Assembly (NCBI RefSeq): GCF_963082655.1 | Contig: NC_081553.1 | Span: 64,356,392-64,420,391, forward strand | From: Stomoxys calcitrans | Taxonomy: Eukaryota; Arthropoda; Insecta; Diptera; Muscidae | Length of the DNA: 64,000 nt | Direction: 5' to 3' | Shown: in pieces, positions 37,441 to 48,625 of the stretch | Position numbering within the stretch: the stretch's first letter is position 1 | Layout: each line of letters starts with the position of its first letter | Notes under the pieces: model-generated | Database searches by the model: none | What the model was told of the DNA's origin: nothing | Seen by the model: only the letters and a program-made list of their open reading frames with translations | Made by a program: the position numbers and the translations under genes

Positions 37441-37612
37441 GTCACAATGTAAACTTTTTTTATTTAAATTAAATTTCTAGAAAATTAAAATCAAATTTAA
37501 CGATTTTTTGGAATAAGAAATCCGAGGACAATTTCAAAAAAACTCGTTAAACTTTCTTAAAAAAAATTGTGAAAAAAATTAAAAAAAAACAAGCAAAACA
37601 TTTTTAGATAAA

Positions 37613-38606
37613 AACAAGCAAAAGCGTGCTAAGTTCGGCCGGGCCGAATCTTATATACACTCCACCATGGATCGCATCTGTCTAGTTCTTTTCCCGGTAT
37701 CTCTTTTTAGACAAGACTATGATAAAATAAAAAAATTGCTATGATATTGGAGCTATATCAACTTATGGTCCGGACCATAATAAAACTGAATGTAGAAGTC
37801 GTTGTGTAAAATGTCAGCCAATTCGAATAAAAATTACGCTCAAAATTGGGCTCAAGAAGTAAAATAGGGAGATCGGTTTATATGGGAGCTGTATTAGGCT
37901 ATGGACCGATTCAGACCATAATTGACGCGCATGTTCAAGGTCATGAGAGAAGTCGTTGTACAAAATTTCAGCCAAATCGGATTATAATTTCGACCTCTAG
38001 AGGCTCCAGAAATCAAGATCCCATATCGGTTTATATGGCAGCTATATCAGGTTATGGACCGATTTGAACCATATTTGGTACAACTGTTGAAAGTCATAAT
38101 AAAATACGTCATGCAAAATTTCATTCCAATCGGATAGGAATTGCGCCCTCTAGAGGCTCAAAAAGTCAAGTCCCCAGATCGGTTTATATGGCAGTTATAT
38201 CAGGTTATGGACCGATTTGAACCTAACTAAGCACAGTTGTTAGAAGTCATAGCAAAACACGTCGTGCAAAATTTCATTCTAATTGGATAAGAATTGCGCC
38301 CTCTAGAGGCTCAAGAAGTCAAGATCCAAAACCGGTTGATATGGCAGCTATAGCAAAAAATGGACCAATATGGCCCATTTACAATCCCAACCGACCAACA
38401 CTAATAGGAAGTATTTGTGCGAAATTTCAAGTGGCTAGCTTTACTCCATTGAAAGTTAGCGTGCTTTTGACTGACGGACGGACGGACTTACGGACGGACA
38501 TGGCTAGAATATATACTTTATGCGGTCTTGGACGAATATTTCGAGGAGTTACAAACAGAATGACGAAATGAGTATACCCCCAACCTATGGTGGAGGGTAT
38601 AAAAAA
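37613..38606 (-). mobile_element. HINE/DINE-like element, reverse strand, full length
   Basis: The hairpin end comes first: ACAAGCAAAAGCGTGCTAAG, then the perfect palindrome TTCGGCC-G-GGCCGAA (37634-37648). Sub-terminal repeats ATACACTCCACCAT (37655-37668) and ATGGTGGAGGGTAT (38587-38600) pair at 13 of 14 positions. The internal units carry CGCCCTCTAGAGGCTCA, and the (GGAC)n tract is near 38475-38500. Confidence 0.85.
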
Positions 38607-40099
38607 TAGTTTTGAACGAAATGTTATAAAGTTTGAATTCAGTTTGGAAATATTTTCCTAGGAAAGTGTTTCATTTAAAATTTCAGCTGACAAAGTTGCA
38701 CCTCAATCTACATTATTAGCTAAAACAGTTTGAATATGACCAACAAGTCATTCATATCTCTTCTCTCATCCAAATTAATTTTAATAAAAAAAGATGAATA
38801 TAAAACCACATGCTACCCGTATTTCCAAAATTCAATTTTAATATTTCAGCTGCTGTGTTGCCTCTATGATGCGATAACACAATGAGACGCAATAAAGGCA
38901 GAGTTCCTGTTGGTTCGTTTGTTGTTGTTTGCCTTTATACTGTCATAAAATCTACAACGCATTAATGATGTTTTTAGGAGGGGAAATGGTGGCTAAGTGA
39001 CACCATGGAATGCCTATATGGGGACAAAAATAACATCCCAACAGGAGCTTAAGCGGGGCATTAGAAATATGACAACACCAAGAAGTGATGAGAATAGAAA
39101 AGCAAAAGTTCCTTAACAGGGGCTAGAATATCAAAAAGATGGCAATAGGAAAAAATGGTCTTTAGAAATCAATATCAAACTACATAAATTGTAGTTTTCT
39201 TATTTTTGTTTTCAATCAAAAAAGAAGAAAAAAAAGGAAATACAACTTTTCTTGTTTGTCCCCAAAGTCAGCACTATGCCATTTTCAGTATGCCATACAA
39301 AGGAGAGAGAGTCTAAACCTGGGAGATCCCCAAACCATCGAGAAGAAAACTTTCAAAAGTGGAGTGTATACGGAAGCCATAGAAGTTGAGTAGAACGAAA
39401 ATATAATGCCAAACAATGAAAACAAAAACAATGCTCGACCATAGGATAAAAAGCCATAGACAAAAAACCATAGACAAAAAGCCCCACAGACACAAACTCC
39501 ATAGACTCGTTTCTCAAATGCTCATAGACATGAAAAGTTAGAAACAGCATAGGAAACGTTTCATTTCATTTCACCTATTCATTTGGAGTTTAGCCAAAAC
39601 GTAGAGGAAGGAACGAAAAAAAACCAACTCCATCCTTCCATCCAACCATTGAAGCCCATAGAAAATGATTTACCCCCTTTTCTTATGCTTCTTGTCTTAA
39701 ACTCCCCATCAAGAACGAGTTGCTTTGGAAAATTTGCGCGGACTCCAACACTTCTGTGTCATCTTCTTTGCCTTGAGCTCAGCGAAACGACAAAGCATAC
39801 AAAATCCCTTTTACTTTTACCCGCCAACATTCCCGACAACAGCTTAAAAGTACTACAAAATAAAATCTAAAAGAAAACCTGACCAAATGTTGGGAGATAT
39901 TCTGCCAGACTGACGTAATACCCACCTTATGTACTTGTACATAGTTTTTCTTGATTTTTCTCCAAATAACTCTGTTTTTTGCCATTCTTTATATTTCCCA
40001 CTTTCGATACTCGCTACAACTGCATCATGACAGCACATGGCGTGTTTTTACCGCTTGCGCAGAAATATGTCACAGTGTTGTGATTTTAGGATTTTTTTG
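38607..40099. other. Mostly unique block
   Basis: No TE family recognised. It is A-rich around 39170-39240. The short frames (for example 39313-39550 minus, 39583-39870 plus) have no motifs and biased composition. Possibly host intergenic or intronic DNA. Confidence 0.5.
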
Positions 40100-41276
40100 G
40101 GACACTAAAAATACCTTTCCCCAATGAAAATAATACTAAAATTAGGGAAGGGAAAGAGTACTAAAGCTACCTCTCCTCAAGGGAAAGAGTGCTAAAACTA
40201 CCTTTCTGCAAAGGAAAAAGTACTGAAACACTTTTCTTCAAGGGAAAGGGTACTAAAACTACCTGTCCTCAAGGGAAAGAGTACTAAAACTACCATTCCT
40301 CAAGGGAAAGAACTCTAAAAATACCTTTCGTCATTAAATTAGCTTTCCTAAAGAGAAAGGGTACTTAAACTACCTTTCCTCAAAGGAAAGAGTACTAAAA
40401 CTACATTTCCTTAAGGGAAGGGTACTAAAACTACATTTTCTCAGGGGAAAGTGTACTAAAATCATTTTCCTTAAGGGAACATACCTTTCCCCAAGGAAAA
40501 GTACACTAAAAATACCTTTCCTCAATGGAAAAAATACTAAACCTACTTAACCTCAATGGAAAGAGTACTAAAAATACATTTCTCAAGAGAATGGGTACTA
40601 AAACTACCCTTCGTCTAGGGAAATTGTACTAAAAGTATGTTTCCTCAAGGAAAATCACTTTCCTTAAGGGAACATACCTTTCCCCAAGGAAAAGTACACT
40701 AAAAATACCTTTCCTCAATGGAACAAATACTAAAACTACTTAACCGCAATGGAAAGAGTACTAAAAATACATTTCTCAAGAGAATGGGTACTAAAACTAC
40801 CCTTTGTCTAGGGAAATTGTACTAAAAGTATGTTTCCTCAAGGAAAAGGGAATTAAAACTACCGATCCCCAAGGAAAAGAGTACCAAAACTAGCATTCTC
40901 GAAGGGAATAGTAAAACTACCATTCCCAAGATGAGAGGATACAAAATGTACCCTTCCCGAAAAGAGAGAGTTCTAAATCTACCTTTACCCAAGTAAAAGG
41001 GTACTAAGGCTACCCTTCCCCAAGCGATAGGGTACGAAATCTACTTTCCCCAAGGAAAAGGATACGAAAACTGCCTTCACCAAGGAAAAATGTTCTAAAA
41101 TTAACTTTTACCAAGGAAAAGTTTCTTAAAATTGGCTTTCCTCAGAGGAAGGATTTCTAAATCTATTATTCCCGAAGGGAAAAATCTTTTCCCATAGGCA
41201 AAGGGTACTAAAACTACTTTTTCTAAGAAAGTGGGTACTTAAGCTACCTTTCCTCAAGTGAAAGGGTACGAAAATG
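40100..41276 (-). repeat. 32-bp palindromic satellite, array 1
   Basis: About 36 diverged units of roughly 32 bp, reverse orientation: CTTTCCTCAAGGGAAAG followed by GGTACTAAAACTAC. Each unit holds an inverted repeat, CTTTCC/GGAAAG, around a TCAA-type loop. A higher-order duplication aligns 40463-40650 with 40656-40845, an offset of 193 bp (six units). There is no coding content. Confidence 0.9.
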
Positions 41277-41311
41277 GAACATAATTGAATTGAATATTGG
41301 AGACCATTGTA

Positions 41312-41547
41312 TTGGGTTGCCCAAAAAGTAATTGCGGATTTTTTAAAAGAAAGTAAATGCATTTTTAATAAAACTTAGAATGAACTTTAATCAAATATAC
41401 TTTTTTACACTTTTTTTCTAAAGCAAGCTAAAAGTAACAGCTGATCACTGACAGAAGAAAGAATGCAATTACAGAGTCACAAGCTGTGAAAAAATTTGTC
41501 AACGCCGACTATATGAAAAATCCGCAATTACTTTTTGGGCAACCCAA
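41312..41547 (-). mobile_element. Mariner-like MITE, copy 4
   Basis: A 236-bp copy in reverse orientation, with TA on both sides (41310-41311 and 41548-41549) and intact TIRs. It lies 32 bp from copy 5, which has the opposite orientation. Confidence 0.9.
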
Positions 41548-41548
41548 T

Positions 41549-42648
41549 AAATGCTATTGAGTAAAATTTCAGCCAAATCTTGGGTTGCCCAAAAAGTAAT
41601 TGCGGATTTTGCATGTAGTCGGCGTTGAGAAATTTTTTCACAGCTTGTGGCTCTGTAATTGCATTCTTTCTTCTGTCAGTTATCAGCTATGACTTTTAGC
41701 TTGCTTTAGAAAAAAAGTGTAAAAAAAGTATATTTGATTAAAGTTCATTCTAAGTTTTATTAAAAATGCATTTACTTTCTTTTAAAAAATCCGCAATTAC
41801 TTTTTGGGCAGCCCTTTAGGGGCTGAAAAAGTAAAACAGGGAGATCGGTTTATAGGGGAGCTGTATCAGGGTGTAGACCGATTCACACCATATCGACACG
41901 TATATTGAAGGTCATGAGAGAAGCATACAACTCAGCCAAATTGGATAATAATTGCGCCCTCCAGAAGTCAAGACCCCAGGTCGGTTTATATGGCAGCTAT
42001 ATGAGGTAATGGATCGATTTGAACCATACTTAGCACAGTTCTTGGAAGTCATAACAAAACATTTCATGCAAAATTTCAGCCAAATCGCATAGGAATTGCT
42101 ACCTGTAGAGGCTCAAGAAGTCAGAAACCAAGATCGGTTTATATGGCAGCTATATCAGGTTATGGACGGATTTGAACCATACTTAGCACAGTTATTGGAA
42201 GTCATAACAAACCATCTCATGCGAAATTTCAGTTAAATCGGACAAGAATTGCGCCCTCTAGTGGCTCAAAAAGTCAAGATCCCTGAACGATTTATATGGC
42301 AGCTATATCAAAACATGGACCGATATGGCCCATTTACAATCCCAACCGACCAACACTTATAAGAAGTATTTGTGGAAAATTTCAAGATGCTAGCTTTACT
42401 CCTTCGAAAGTTAGCGTGCTTTTGACAGTCAGACGGATGGACAGATGGACGGACGGACAGATGGACGGACGGACAGACGGACGGACGGACGAACAGATGT
42501 ACATACGGACGGACATGGCTAGATCGACTTAAAATCAAGAATATCAAGAATATATATTCTTTATGGGTTCTTAGACGATTATTTCAAGGAGTTACCAACA
42601 GAATGACGAAATTAGTATGCCCTCATCCTATGGTGGAGGGTATAAAAA
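41549..42648 (-). mobile_element. HINE-like element, reverse strand, carrying MITE copy 5
   Basis: Internal units (AAATTTCAGCCAAATC, GGTTTATATGGCAGCTATAT, GCGCCCTCTAGTGGCTC) lead to an expanded (GGAC/GACA)n tract at about 42426-42515, then CTATGGTGGAGGGTATAAAA at the end. The hairpin end is missing on the left. A second copy of the terminal 43 bp follows at 42658-42699. Confidence 0.8.
41580..41816 (+). mobile_element. Mariner-like MITE, copy 5
   Basis: Forward orientation, about 237 bp. The right tip is mutated (GGGCAGCCCTTTA) and no clean TA duplication is visible. It interrupts HINE sequence (TTCAGCCAAATC on the left, GGGGCTGAAAAAGTAAAAC on the right). Confidence 0.85.
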
Positions 42649-42699
42649 TCGGGAAAGTATGTCCCCATCCTATGGTGGAGGGTATACAAATCGGGAAAT

Positions 42700-42960
42700 C
42701 GATTTATTTAGAAGCAATATCGATACAAAGACCAAATAACATCCATTTTAGGAAATCAGCTGAGATAAACCATTGCCGCCTCTATGGGCGAAATGTATGT
42801 AATAGCATAAATTCAGTGTCAGATCGCTGTTTTCTTGGTCAATTTTGCAAAATATTTAACTTTCGATATAGTATCGATAGGAAAAATCGATATTTAGAAA
42901 AGAAATCAAATATCGATATTGCAATCGATATTTTGCCAGCCCAATAGCAGATGCCCTGCA
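42700..42960. promoter_or_regulatory. Cluster of TATCGATA (DRE/BEAF-type) sites
   Basis: Three exact TATCGATA octamers lie at 42718-42725, 42872-42879 and 42911-42918, with further CGATA/ATCGAT cores at about 42699-42704, 42864, 42888 and 42924-42930. In Drosophila this octamer is the DREF site, and clustered CGATA is bound by BEAF-32 at housekeeping promoters and domain boundaries. That role is known for Drosophila; its use here is inference. No adjoining exon is recognised. Confidence 0.4.
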
Positions 42961-43174
42961 CTATCTGGGGAAAATGATTAGACGTTGAAGCATTTCGTAT
43001 GTGATTTCCTAACAGTCACCGGTACCACCTAAGTACCGGTGTCTGTTAGGACGCAATACCAGACTTGATCCAACTTAGGGTAGTGGTATAGAAAACAATT
43101 AAGGATTTTGTTTGCAGCACTGAACTCCTGACTTTTTCGAGGTAACTTTCTATTACTTAGAGCGCAGAAGAAGT

Positions 43175-43227
43175 CGATTACTGGCTTAGGCGTATGTCAA
43201 TAGTGACTAGGACGGATTAATATCCAC
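43175..43227 (-). repeat. Short dispersed repeat, copy 2
   Basis: GATTACTGGCTTAGGCGTAT onward matches the reverse complement of 26688-26741 with scattered differences. The adjacent 42960-43170 may belong to the same unidentified element, but I cannot show its limits. Confidence 0.55.
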
Positions 43228-43235
43228 ACCTATAA

Positions 43236-44129
43236 TCTATAGCAAGAATTGTTGAAAGATCCTAAGATCATAATCCTAATGGCAAGCCAATACATCTTGG
43301 TAAGTTAGCTAAGCTCAATGCTAAAAACATTTAAAATTATGATTATGATGATTATTTGAGCACTTTAAGTAAAGTAGTAACATTTTCTGCTAATTATTGT
43401 GACGTAACGCAATGACGTGACATCTGACGCAACGTAACATAATGTCAAAGTTATGTAACATATATGATTCAACAAAGGCTACCCTTTGCTTTGATTTTGT
43501 AGGTTATCAAATAAATGGATTTCTCACCACTGTCCGCCATCCGGTTGTGATGTTTTCCAGAATTTTCCACAGCAGCGAAAACATTTTCAAGGCCCAGTAG
43601 CATAGAAATTTCATGATCAAGAACATGGAAAGTTTTGTGTATTTTTTTTTTCATGTATTTCTGCAACCTTCCTACCTACCATTCGAGCATAAACAGCACA
43701 TAGCATTGTGTTGTATAATTCGAAAAAGGCTTCACGTAACTTCACATAGATACGAAATACAGATAGCACAGATACTGTCTGTGGTGTGTGCATGCAGCAC
43801 AGACTGTCTGTCACGCAGTCAGTTAGTTAGTCAGCCAGCCATTGCAGCATAGACTCCAAAACAACAAACAGCGAACACGAGAGAATCACATGTTGTCTGA
43901 CATGAGCAGGAGACGTAAGGAGGAGACGTAAAACAGGAAGAGAAAGAGAGAGACAAGCCATAAAGTTATGTTGGGGCTAAATGGATGGATGGCTGAATGG
44001 TAGGATAGGATGGGAGTAGGATTGGCCTGGGTATGGCTGAGTAAGACAGCCAACATAAATAGGTGGGATAATTGCCGAATGGGTGGAAATAGGAAACCAA
44101 ACACCCCCACAATTAGTGTTGCCAAGTAA
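43236..44129. other. Mostly unique block
   Basis: No gene recognised. 43399-43440 is dense in TGACG/ACGTAA elements (GTGACGTAAC, ATGACGTGAC). GAGACGTAA is repeated near 43910-43930, with GA-rich and ATGG-rich patches at 43935-43995. The frames at 43469-43852 show no domain. Confidence 0.5.
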
Positions 44130-44950
44130 AAGTTAGCACTTTAAACAAGATGTAGGCCGATTCGGACCATAAATGAATGCTGAACATGGTAGAAGTCATT
44201 GTGTAGTATTTCAGTTCATTAGGATAAGAATTGTAGGGGCTCATGAAGCAAAATCGGGATATAAGTTTATATGGGAGCTGTATCAAGCCATTGATCGATT
44301 CAGACCATATTAGACACCTCTCACGAAGGTCATGAGAGAAGCCGTTGTAAAAAATTTCAGCCAAATCGGGTGAGAATTGCGCCCTCTAGAGCCTCAAGAA
44401 GTCAAGATCCCAGATCGGTTTATATGACAGCTATATCATGTTATGTACCGATTTGCGCCCCACTTAGCACAGTTATTGGAAGTCATAACAAAACACCTCA
44501 GGCAAAATTTCAGCCAAATCGGATGAGAATTGCTCTCTCTATTGGCTCAAGAAGTCAAGATCCATGACCGGTTTATATGACGGCTATACCAAATTATTAA
44601 CCGATTTGAATCATACTTGACGCAGTTGTTGGAAGTGATATCAAAACACTACGTGCAAAATTTCAGTCAAATCGAATGAGAATTGCGCCCTCTGGAGGCT
44701 CAAGAAGTCAAGACCCAAGATCGGTTTATATTGCAGCTATATCAAAGCCTGAACCGATTTGAACCACACTTAGCGCAGTTGTTGAAAGTGATACCAAAAC
44801 ACCACGTGCAAAATTTCAGTCAAATCGGATGAGAATTGCGCCCTCTGGAAGCTCAAGAAGTCAAGACCCAAGATCGGTTTATATGGCAGCTATATCAAAA
44901 CATGAACCGATTTGGCCCATTTACAATCCCAACCGACCTACACTAGTTTT
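44130..44950 (-). mobile_element. HINE-like fragment, reverse strand, both ends lost
   Basis: Five or so internal units (GCGCCCTCTAGAGCCTCAAG, GGTTTATATGACAGCTATAT, CATTTACAATCCCAACCGAC). It stops at CTACACTAG, where array sequence begins; the hairpin end and the GGAC tract are both absent. Confidence 0.8.
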
Positions 44951-45240
44951 GGGCAGTGGGGTGGTCTCGCAAACACTTAGCCCTAAACAAATATCAGCAT
45001 CGTGCTCTTCTTTCAGATATCGTTTATTTGAACCCTACGTATATTGCCATTGGTTTAAGGGGGCCAAACCCAGGGCCCAAAAATTTAATATCAAATTCGT
45101 TTTCTAATCACAAATATCTTTCATTTGAGCGCCTTATTGCAATAGCCAGCAAATATGTTACAGCACCAGGTTGCAAATGCAATATCGCGCTGAGCCAATA
45201 TTTTGCACTGAACCGGGTCACCATCCATAGACACGCTGAA
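44951..45240 (+). repeat. Fragment of TTTCATTTGAG-type array
   Basis: Units with ATATCAGCATCGTGCTCTTC and CTTTCATTTGAGCGCC, matching about 7800-8000. Truncated on both sides. Confidence 0.7.
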
Positions 45241-45412
45241 TAGCGAAATACCCGACATCCAAGACAAGTTCTATGTGCTAAAATCCTACCTTCAGGGCAG
45301 TCGTCTTGATCACAAGTTGGAACCTTAATGGTAGAATTCTTGTGGTTCCTCATATGGTTACAAATGGTGTTAGTATTCTGAATTATTCTCCTATAGTATC
45401 ACAATGGATGAA
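45241..45412. other. Unassigned stretch ending in a LINE/SINE-like tail
   Basis: No family recognised for the first 140 bp. The end (CTATAGTATCACAATGGATG, about 45392-45411) matches the LINE tail at 4786-4805, so this may be a decayed SINE or LINE end. Confidence 0.4.
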
Positions 45413-46455
45413 CACGGCTTGGGCGACGCTCTAGGTATTTGGATCCAATTTTTGAAATCATATCCGTATTCTACTTCTGAAAACCTTTTTTTTAGAATCA
45501 TTTTCATACTCTACTCTCGAATACCTGTCCCATATTGACCCGATCGGTAAACTTTTTATTTTGGGCGTTGCTCTTGGGGGACGCTTTAGGTATTTGGATC
45601 CAATTTTTGAAACCATCTCCGTATTCTACTCCTGAAAACCTTTTATTTGATTTCCATATTGTCCTGATCGGTCCACTTTGATTTTTGGCGGTACTTTTAG
45701 GGTGGGTTTGGGCCGGCTCGCTTGGTACTTGGACCCAGTTTTAAATATCATATTCATACTCTACTTCCAAATACCAATCATTTGATTCCCATATTGCCCT
45801 GATCGATCCATTTTTGATTTTGGGCGCTACTTTGGAGCGATGTTGGGCCTGGGTCAGCCTCCTAGGAACATGGACCCAATTTTTAATACCATATTCGTAT
45901 ATAACTCCCAATCCGTAAATATGTCTTGCTGGTTTGTAAGGGAGAGGGGAGGCCCCTCAGCCACAAGGAATTAATTTTTATGTCAGTTTTGTACTCTACT
46001 TTTAAATACCTTTTGTTTTATACCCATATTGCCCTAATCGATAAAAGTGTCCTCATGGGTGGTGTTTTTGGGGGTGCGGACCTCCTCGGCACTTAGTGTG
46101 ACATTTCATTTTACACCCATACCTTTCATTTGATTGTCCCAATCGGTAAACTTGTCCGTTCAAGTGGGTTTTGGGATGGGGCTTCCCCCCAGATTATTCG
46201 ACCCCAAAATTTTATATCAATTTGGTGTTTCTGGGGAACCATAAGGTGGCATACAAAATATTGCTTAAATCGGTGCACATGGGGGTAAGGGGGAGGGTCC
46301 GTCCCCTTTCGGATTTCAAAAATGGAGTACCCTATTTTCACCGGGGGCTCAAACTATACCATCTGTGAAAATTTCATGAAAATCGGTTTAGCCGTTGTTG
46401 AGTCTATACGAAACAGACAAACAAACAAAGGGCAACAATTTAATTTTTATATAAT
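45413..46455 (+). repeat. Array element fragment with 3' terminus
   Basis: Units with ATTTGATTCCCATATTG and CCCGATCGG-type blocks. The terminal block (AAATCGGTTTAGCCGTTGTT, TCTATACGAAACAGAC, AATTTTTATATAATAG) lies at 46375-46455. A new element start follows immediately. Confidence 0.8.
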
Positions 46456-46456
46456 A

Positions 46457-48625
46457 GACCCGGCCCGCTCCGCTGCGGCTTCACTAACACCTCGCGAAGA
46501 ATATTTTAATACCATATATATCTTTCCGGAGGCCACCGTAGCGCAGAGGTTACCATGTCCGCCTATGACGCTGAACGCCTGGGTTCGAATCCTGGCGACA
46601 CCATCATAAAATTTTCAGCGGTGGTTATCCCCTCCTAATACTGGCTACATTTGTGAGTTACTATGCCATGTAAAAACTTCTCCTCAAAAGAGGTGTCGCA
46701 CTGCGGCACGCCGTTCGGACTCGGCTATAAAAAGGAGGGGCCCTTATCATTGAGCTGAAACTTGAACCGGACTGCATTCATTGATATGTAAGTAGTTTGC
46801 CCCTGTTTCTTAATGGAATGGTCATGGGAAAATTTTGCATATATCTTTCCAGAACAATTTGCTTATCTACTCCCAAACACTATACCCTTTATTTGTACCC
46901 CACATAGCCATGATTGGCAAATATTCCCAGTTGGAGAGGGATTTTGGAGTCTCATATTGTCATGACTTCCCCCTTTCGATATCAACAAATTCTATAGCCA
47001 GACAATATTCGTAATCTACCTTCTAATCCTTTCATTTAAGTCCCATGTTGTCCAGATCGGACCACATTTATTACTGGGTGGTGCCTTTGGGGTAAGGGGG
47101 AGGGTCCGCCCCCTTCCGATATCAACAATCTCTATAGCCTATTGCTCCTTCCAGACCCTATTCGTAGTTTACTCCCTAATACCTTTCATTTGAGTCCTAT
47201 ATTGTCCCGATCGGTCCACTTTTATTATTGGGTGGTGCCTTCAAGATAAGGGGGAGGGTCCGCCCCCTTCCAATATCAACAAACTTTATAGCCTATTGCT
47301 TTTTCCAGACCATATTCGCAATCTACTCCCCAATACCTTTCATTTGAGTCCACTATTGTCATTATCGTCCAATATGCCTATTTGATGGGGTTTTGGGGTC
47401 GGGGTGGCTCTCTCGGTACCTGGTCCCAATTTTTAGTATCAAGTTAGTACTCTACTCTCGAATATCTTTCATTTGACGTCCATTTTATCCCGATCGGTTC
47501 ACTTTTATTATTGGGTGGTGTCTTTGGGGTAAGGGGGAGGGTCCGCCCCCTTCCGATATAACCTAAAACTCTGTAGCCTATTACTACCTCCAGACCATAT
47601 TCGTAATCTACTCCCTCATACCTTTCATTTGAGTAGCATATTGTCATTATCGTGCAATATGCCTATTTGAAAGAGGTTTTGGTTCGCTGCGGCCCCCTCG
47701 GCACCAGGACCCATTTTTTGATATCAAGTTAGTACTCCACTCTCGAATACTTTAATTTGAGTCTCATATTGTCCCGATCGATCTACTTTTGATTTTGGGT
47801 GGTGTTTATGGGTTAAGGGGGTGTGTGCGCCCCCCTTCTGATATCAAAAAATTATATGGCCTATGTTTCCTTCCAGACCAACCACACTCACACTCACTAC
47901 ACACTCTGCGAAAATTTCGAGAAAAAAGGACATTTGGTATTTTTCGGGAGTAGGGTGACCTCCTATATCTGATTTTGTATGCCAGATTCGTAATCTACTC
48001 CCGAATACCTTTCATTGGAGCCCTGTATTGATAAGAACGTTCAATTTGTCTGCTTGGCGGAATTTTGGGGTTAGAGCGACTTCCTGGGTTCTTGGACTTA
48101 ATTTTTAATACCATATTCATATTCGATTATTCAATACCTTTCATTTGATACCCATATTGTCCTTATCGGTCCACTAATGATTTTGAGTGGTGTTTTTGGG
48201 GTAACGGGGGAGGGACCCCCCCCTTCCGTTATCAACAAATTATAAAGCCTATTCCTCCTTCTTGACCATATTGTTAATCTACTCCCGAATGCCTTTCATT
48301 CGAGTCCCATATTGTCATGTTCGTTCAATAAACCAATTTAGGGGTTATTTGGGTTGGGGCGGCCCCCCAGTTGCTTGGACCCAATTTTTAATATAAAATT
48401 CGTAGTTTACTACTGTAAACCTTTCATTAGAGCCCCACATTGTGCCTATCGGTCCACTTTTCTTTTTGGATAGTACTTTTGGGGAAAGGGGAAGGGTTCG
48501 CTCCCCTTCCAATATCAAAAAATTATATAGCCTATGTTTCCTTCCCGACCAATCTACACATTCTGTGAAAGGTAATCGGTTCAGTTGTTTTTGAGTTAAT
48601 ACGGAGCAAACAAACAAATTTTCAT
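46457..48625 (+). mobile_element. Array-carrying element with both ends, containing a SINE
   Basis: The 5' start is ACCCGGCCCGCTCCGCTGCG. The interior is TTTCATTTGAG-type units with AAGGGGGAGGGTCCGCCCCC blocks. The 3' end carries AATCGGTTCAGTTGTTTTTG and AATACGGAGCAAACAAACA. Start and end motifs match those of 56031-57487. A SINE is inserted at 46528-46838. There is no coding region. It sits head to tail with the preceding element. Confidence 0.75.
46528..46838 (+). mobile_element. tRNA-derived SINE, copy g, intact with 12-bp TSD
   Basis: Reference copy of the family, 311 bp. It has an A-box region TAGCGCAGAGGTTACCATG, a B box GGTTCGAATCC (46582-46592), body blocks (TTCAGCGGTGGTTATCCCCT, CACGCCGTTCGGACTCGGCT) and a tail with TTAATGGAATGGTCATGGG. 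It is flanked by a perfect duplication ATATATCTTTCC (46516-46527 and 46839-46850), which proves the limits and indicates retroposition. Confidence 0.95.
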